DNA of 12,757 bases from Bacilli bacterium (GTDB lineage Bacteria; Bacillota_I; Bacilli_A; RF39; UBA660): NCBI GenBank assembly GCA_022793555.1, contig JAAWDB010000024.1, forward strand, positions 1 through 12,757, given 5' to 3'. Below, piece by piece: positions 12,622 through 12,757 of the stretch. The translations under genes and the position numbers were made by a program. The notes beneath the pieces were generated by a model that was not told the DNA's origin, searched no databases, and saw only the letters and a program-made list of their open reading frames with translations. Positions within the stretch are counted from its first letter, which is position 1. Each line of letters starts with the position of its first letter.

Positions 12622-12757
12622 ATGCAAAAAAATAATTTACTTGACAGTTTAATTGTTGTAAAGAGAAGTGGCCAGCGATGTGATTTTCAGGGGGAGAAAA
12701 TTGCGATTGCCATTAAGAAAGCGTTTGATAGTTTAGAACATTCTTATGAAAATAAAG
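12622..12757 (+). CDS. N-terminus of a ribonucleotide reductase large subunit (ATP-cone; cut by window edge)
   Basis: Only the first 45 residues are present. After MQKNNLLDS they read VVKRSGQRCDFQGEK followed by IAIAIKKAFDSL, the start of an ATP-cone, the allosteric domain found on ribonucleotide reductases and on NrdR. NrdR is excluded because its N-terminal zinc ribbon is missing. A second NrdD is possible but less likely, since one with a different sequence lies just across the spacer. The best inference is the alpha subunit of a class I (oxygen-dependent) reductase, with class II NrdJ as an alternative. AGGTGA (12612-12617) precedes the ATG by 4 bases and a good promoter lies upstream. 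It is divergent from nrdD-nrdG, giving a cell that can switch between reductase types. Confidence 0.75.
   Translation, partial: MQKNNLLDSLIVVKRSGQRCDFQGEKIAIAIKKAFDSLEHSYENK

Noticed and set aside
1..12757. CRISPR arrays, tRNA/rRNA genes, insertion sequences, prophage or defence genes
   Set aside because: No spaced repeats of CRISPR type, no tRNA-like cloverleaf, no transposase or terminal inverted repeats and no phage or defence protein families were seen.

Overview
The window looks like a piece of an anaerobic, low-GC, Bacilli-like bacterium, perhaps an uncultured gut lineage near the RF39/Erysipelotrichales part of Firmicutes; the placement is inference. The support is strong A+T bias in coding and spacer DNA, Gram-positive-style AGGAGG ribosome sites and TTGACA/TATAAT promoters, a Gram-positive start to the division and cell wall (dcw) cluster, and an oxygen-sensitive class III ribonucleotide reductase. 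TGA is used as a stop (mraZ, nrdD), so this is not a code-4 mycoplasma, and peptidoglycan genes show that the cell makes a wall.

Layout. 1-1331: the 3' part of an ABC exporter-type protein whose nucleotide-binding domain has lost nearly every ATP-contact motif, closed by an intrinsic terminator. 1410-2330: a promoter and a cation diffusion facilitator whose metal-site residues suggest manganese. 2352-3731 (minus): murC, convergent with the transporter. 3732-3913: a divergent control region between murC and mraZ, with a murC promoter, an mraZ promoter and four GTGG repeats at exact 10-bp steps that look like the MraZ operator. 3914-7708: mraZ-rsmH-ftsL-class B PBP, tightly packed with overlapping ends. 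7705-8393: an extended -10 promoter and thymidine kinase. 8383-9435 (minus): a membrane-anchored metallophosphoesterase whose end overlaps the end of tdk. 9525-12277 (minus): nrdD-nrdG, translationally coupled. 12317-12621: a very A+T-rich divergent spacer with roughly phased A/T tracts. 12622 to the right edge: the start of another gene with an ATP-cone, most likely the large subunit of an aerobic ribonucleotide reductase.

Functionally there are two blocks. The wall/division block joins MurC (precursor synthesis) to a MraZ-controlled operon for 16S rRNA methylation, the divisome protein FtsL and the septal transpeptidase. The DNA-precursor block holds thymidine salvage (tdk), the anaerobic NrdD/NrdG pair and, divergently, a second reductase. 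Several starts can be refined because promoters or Shine-Dalgarno sites rule out the longest reading frame (CDF transporter, mraZ, metallophosphoesterase, nrdD). The least ordinary item is the degenerate ABC protein at the left edge. No wholly new multi-gene system is evident; the rest is mostly core metabolism.
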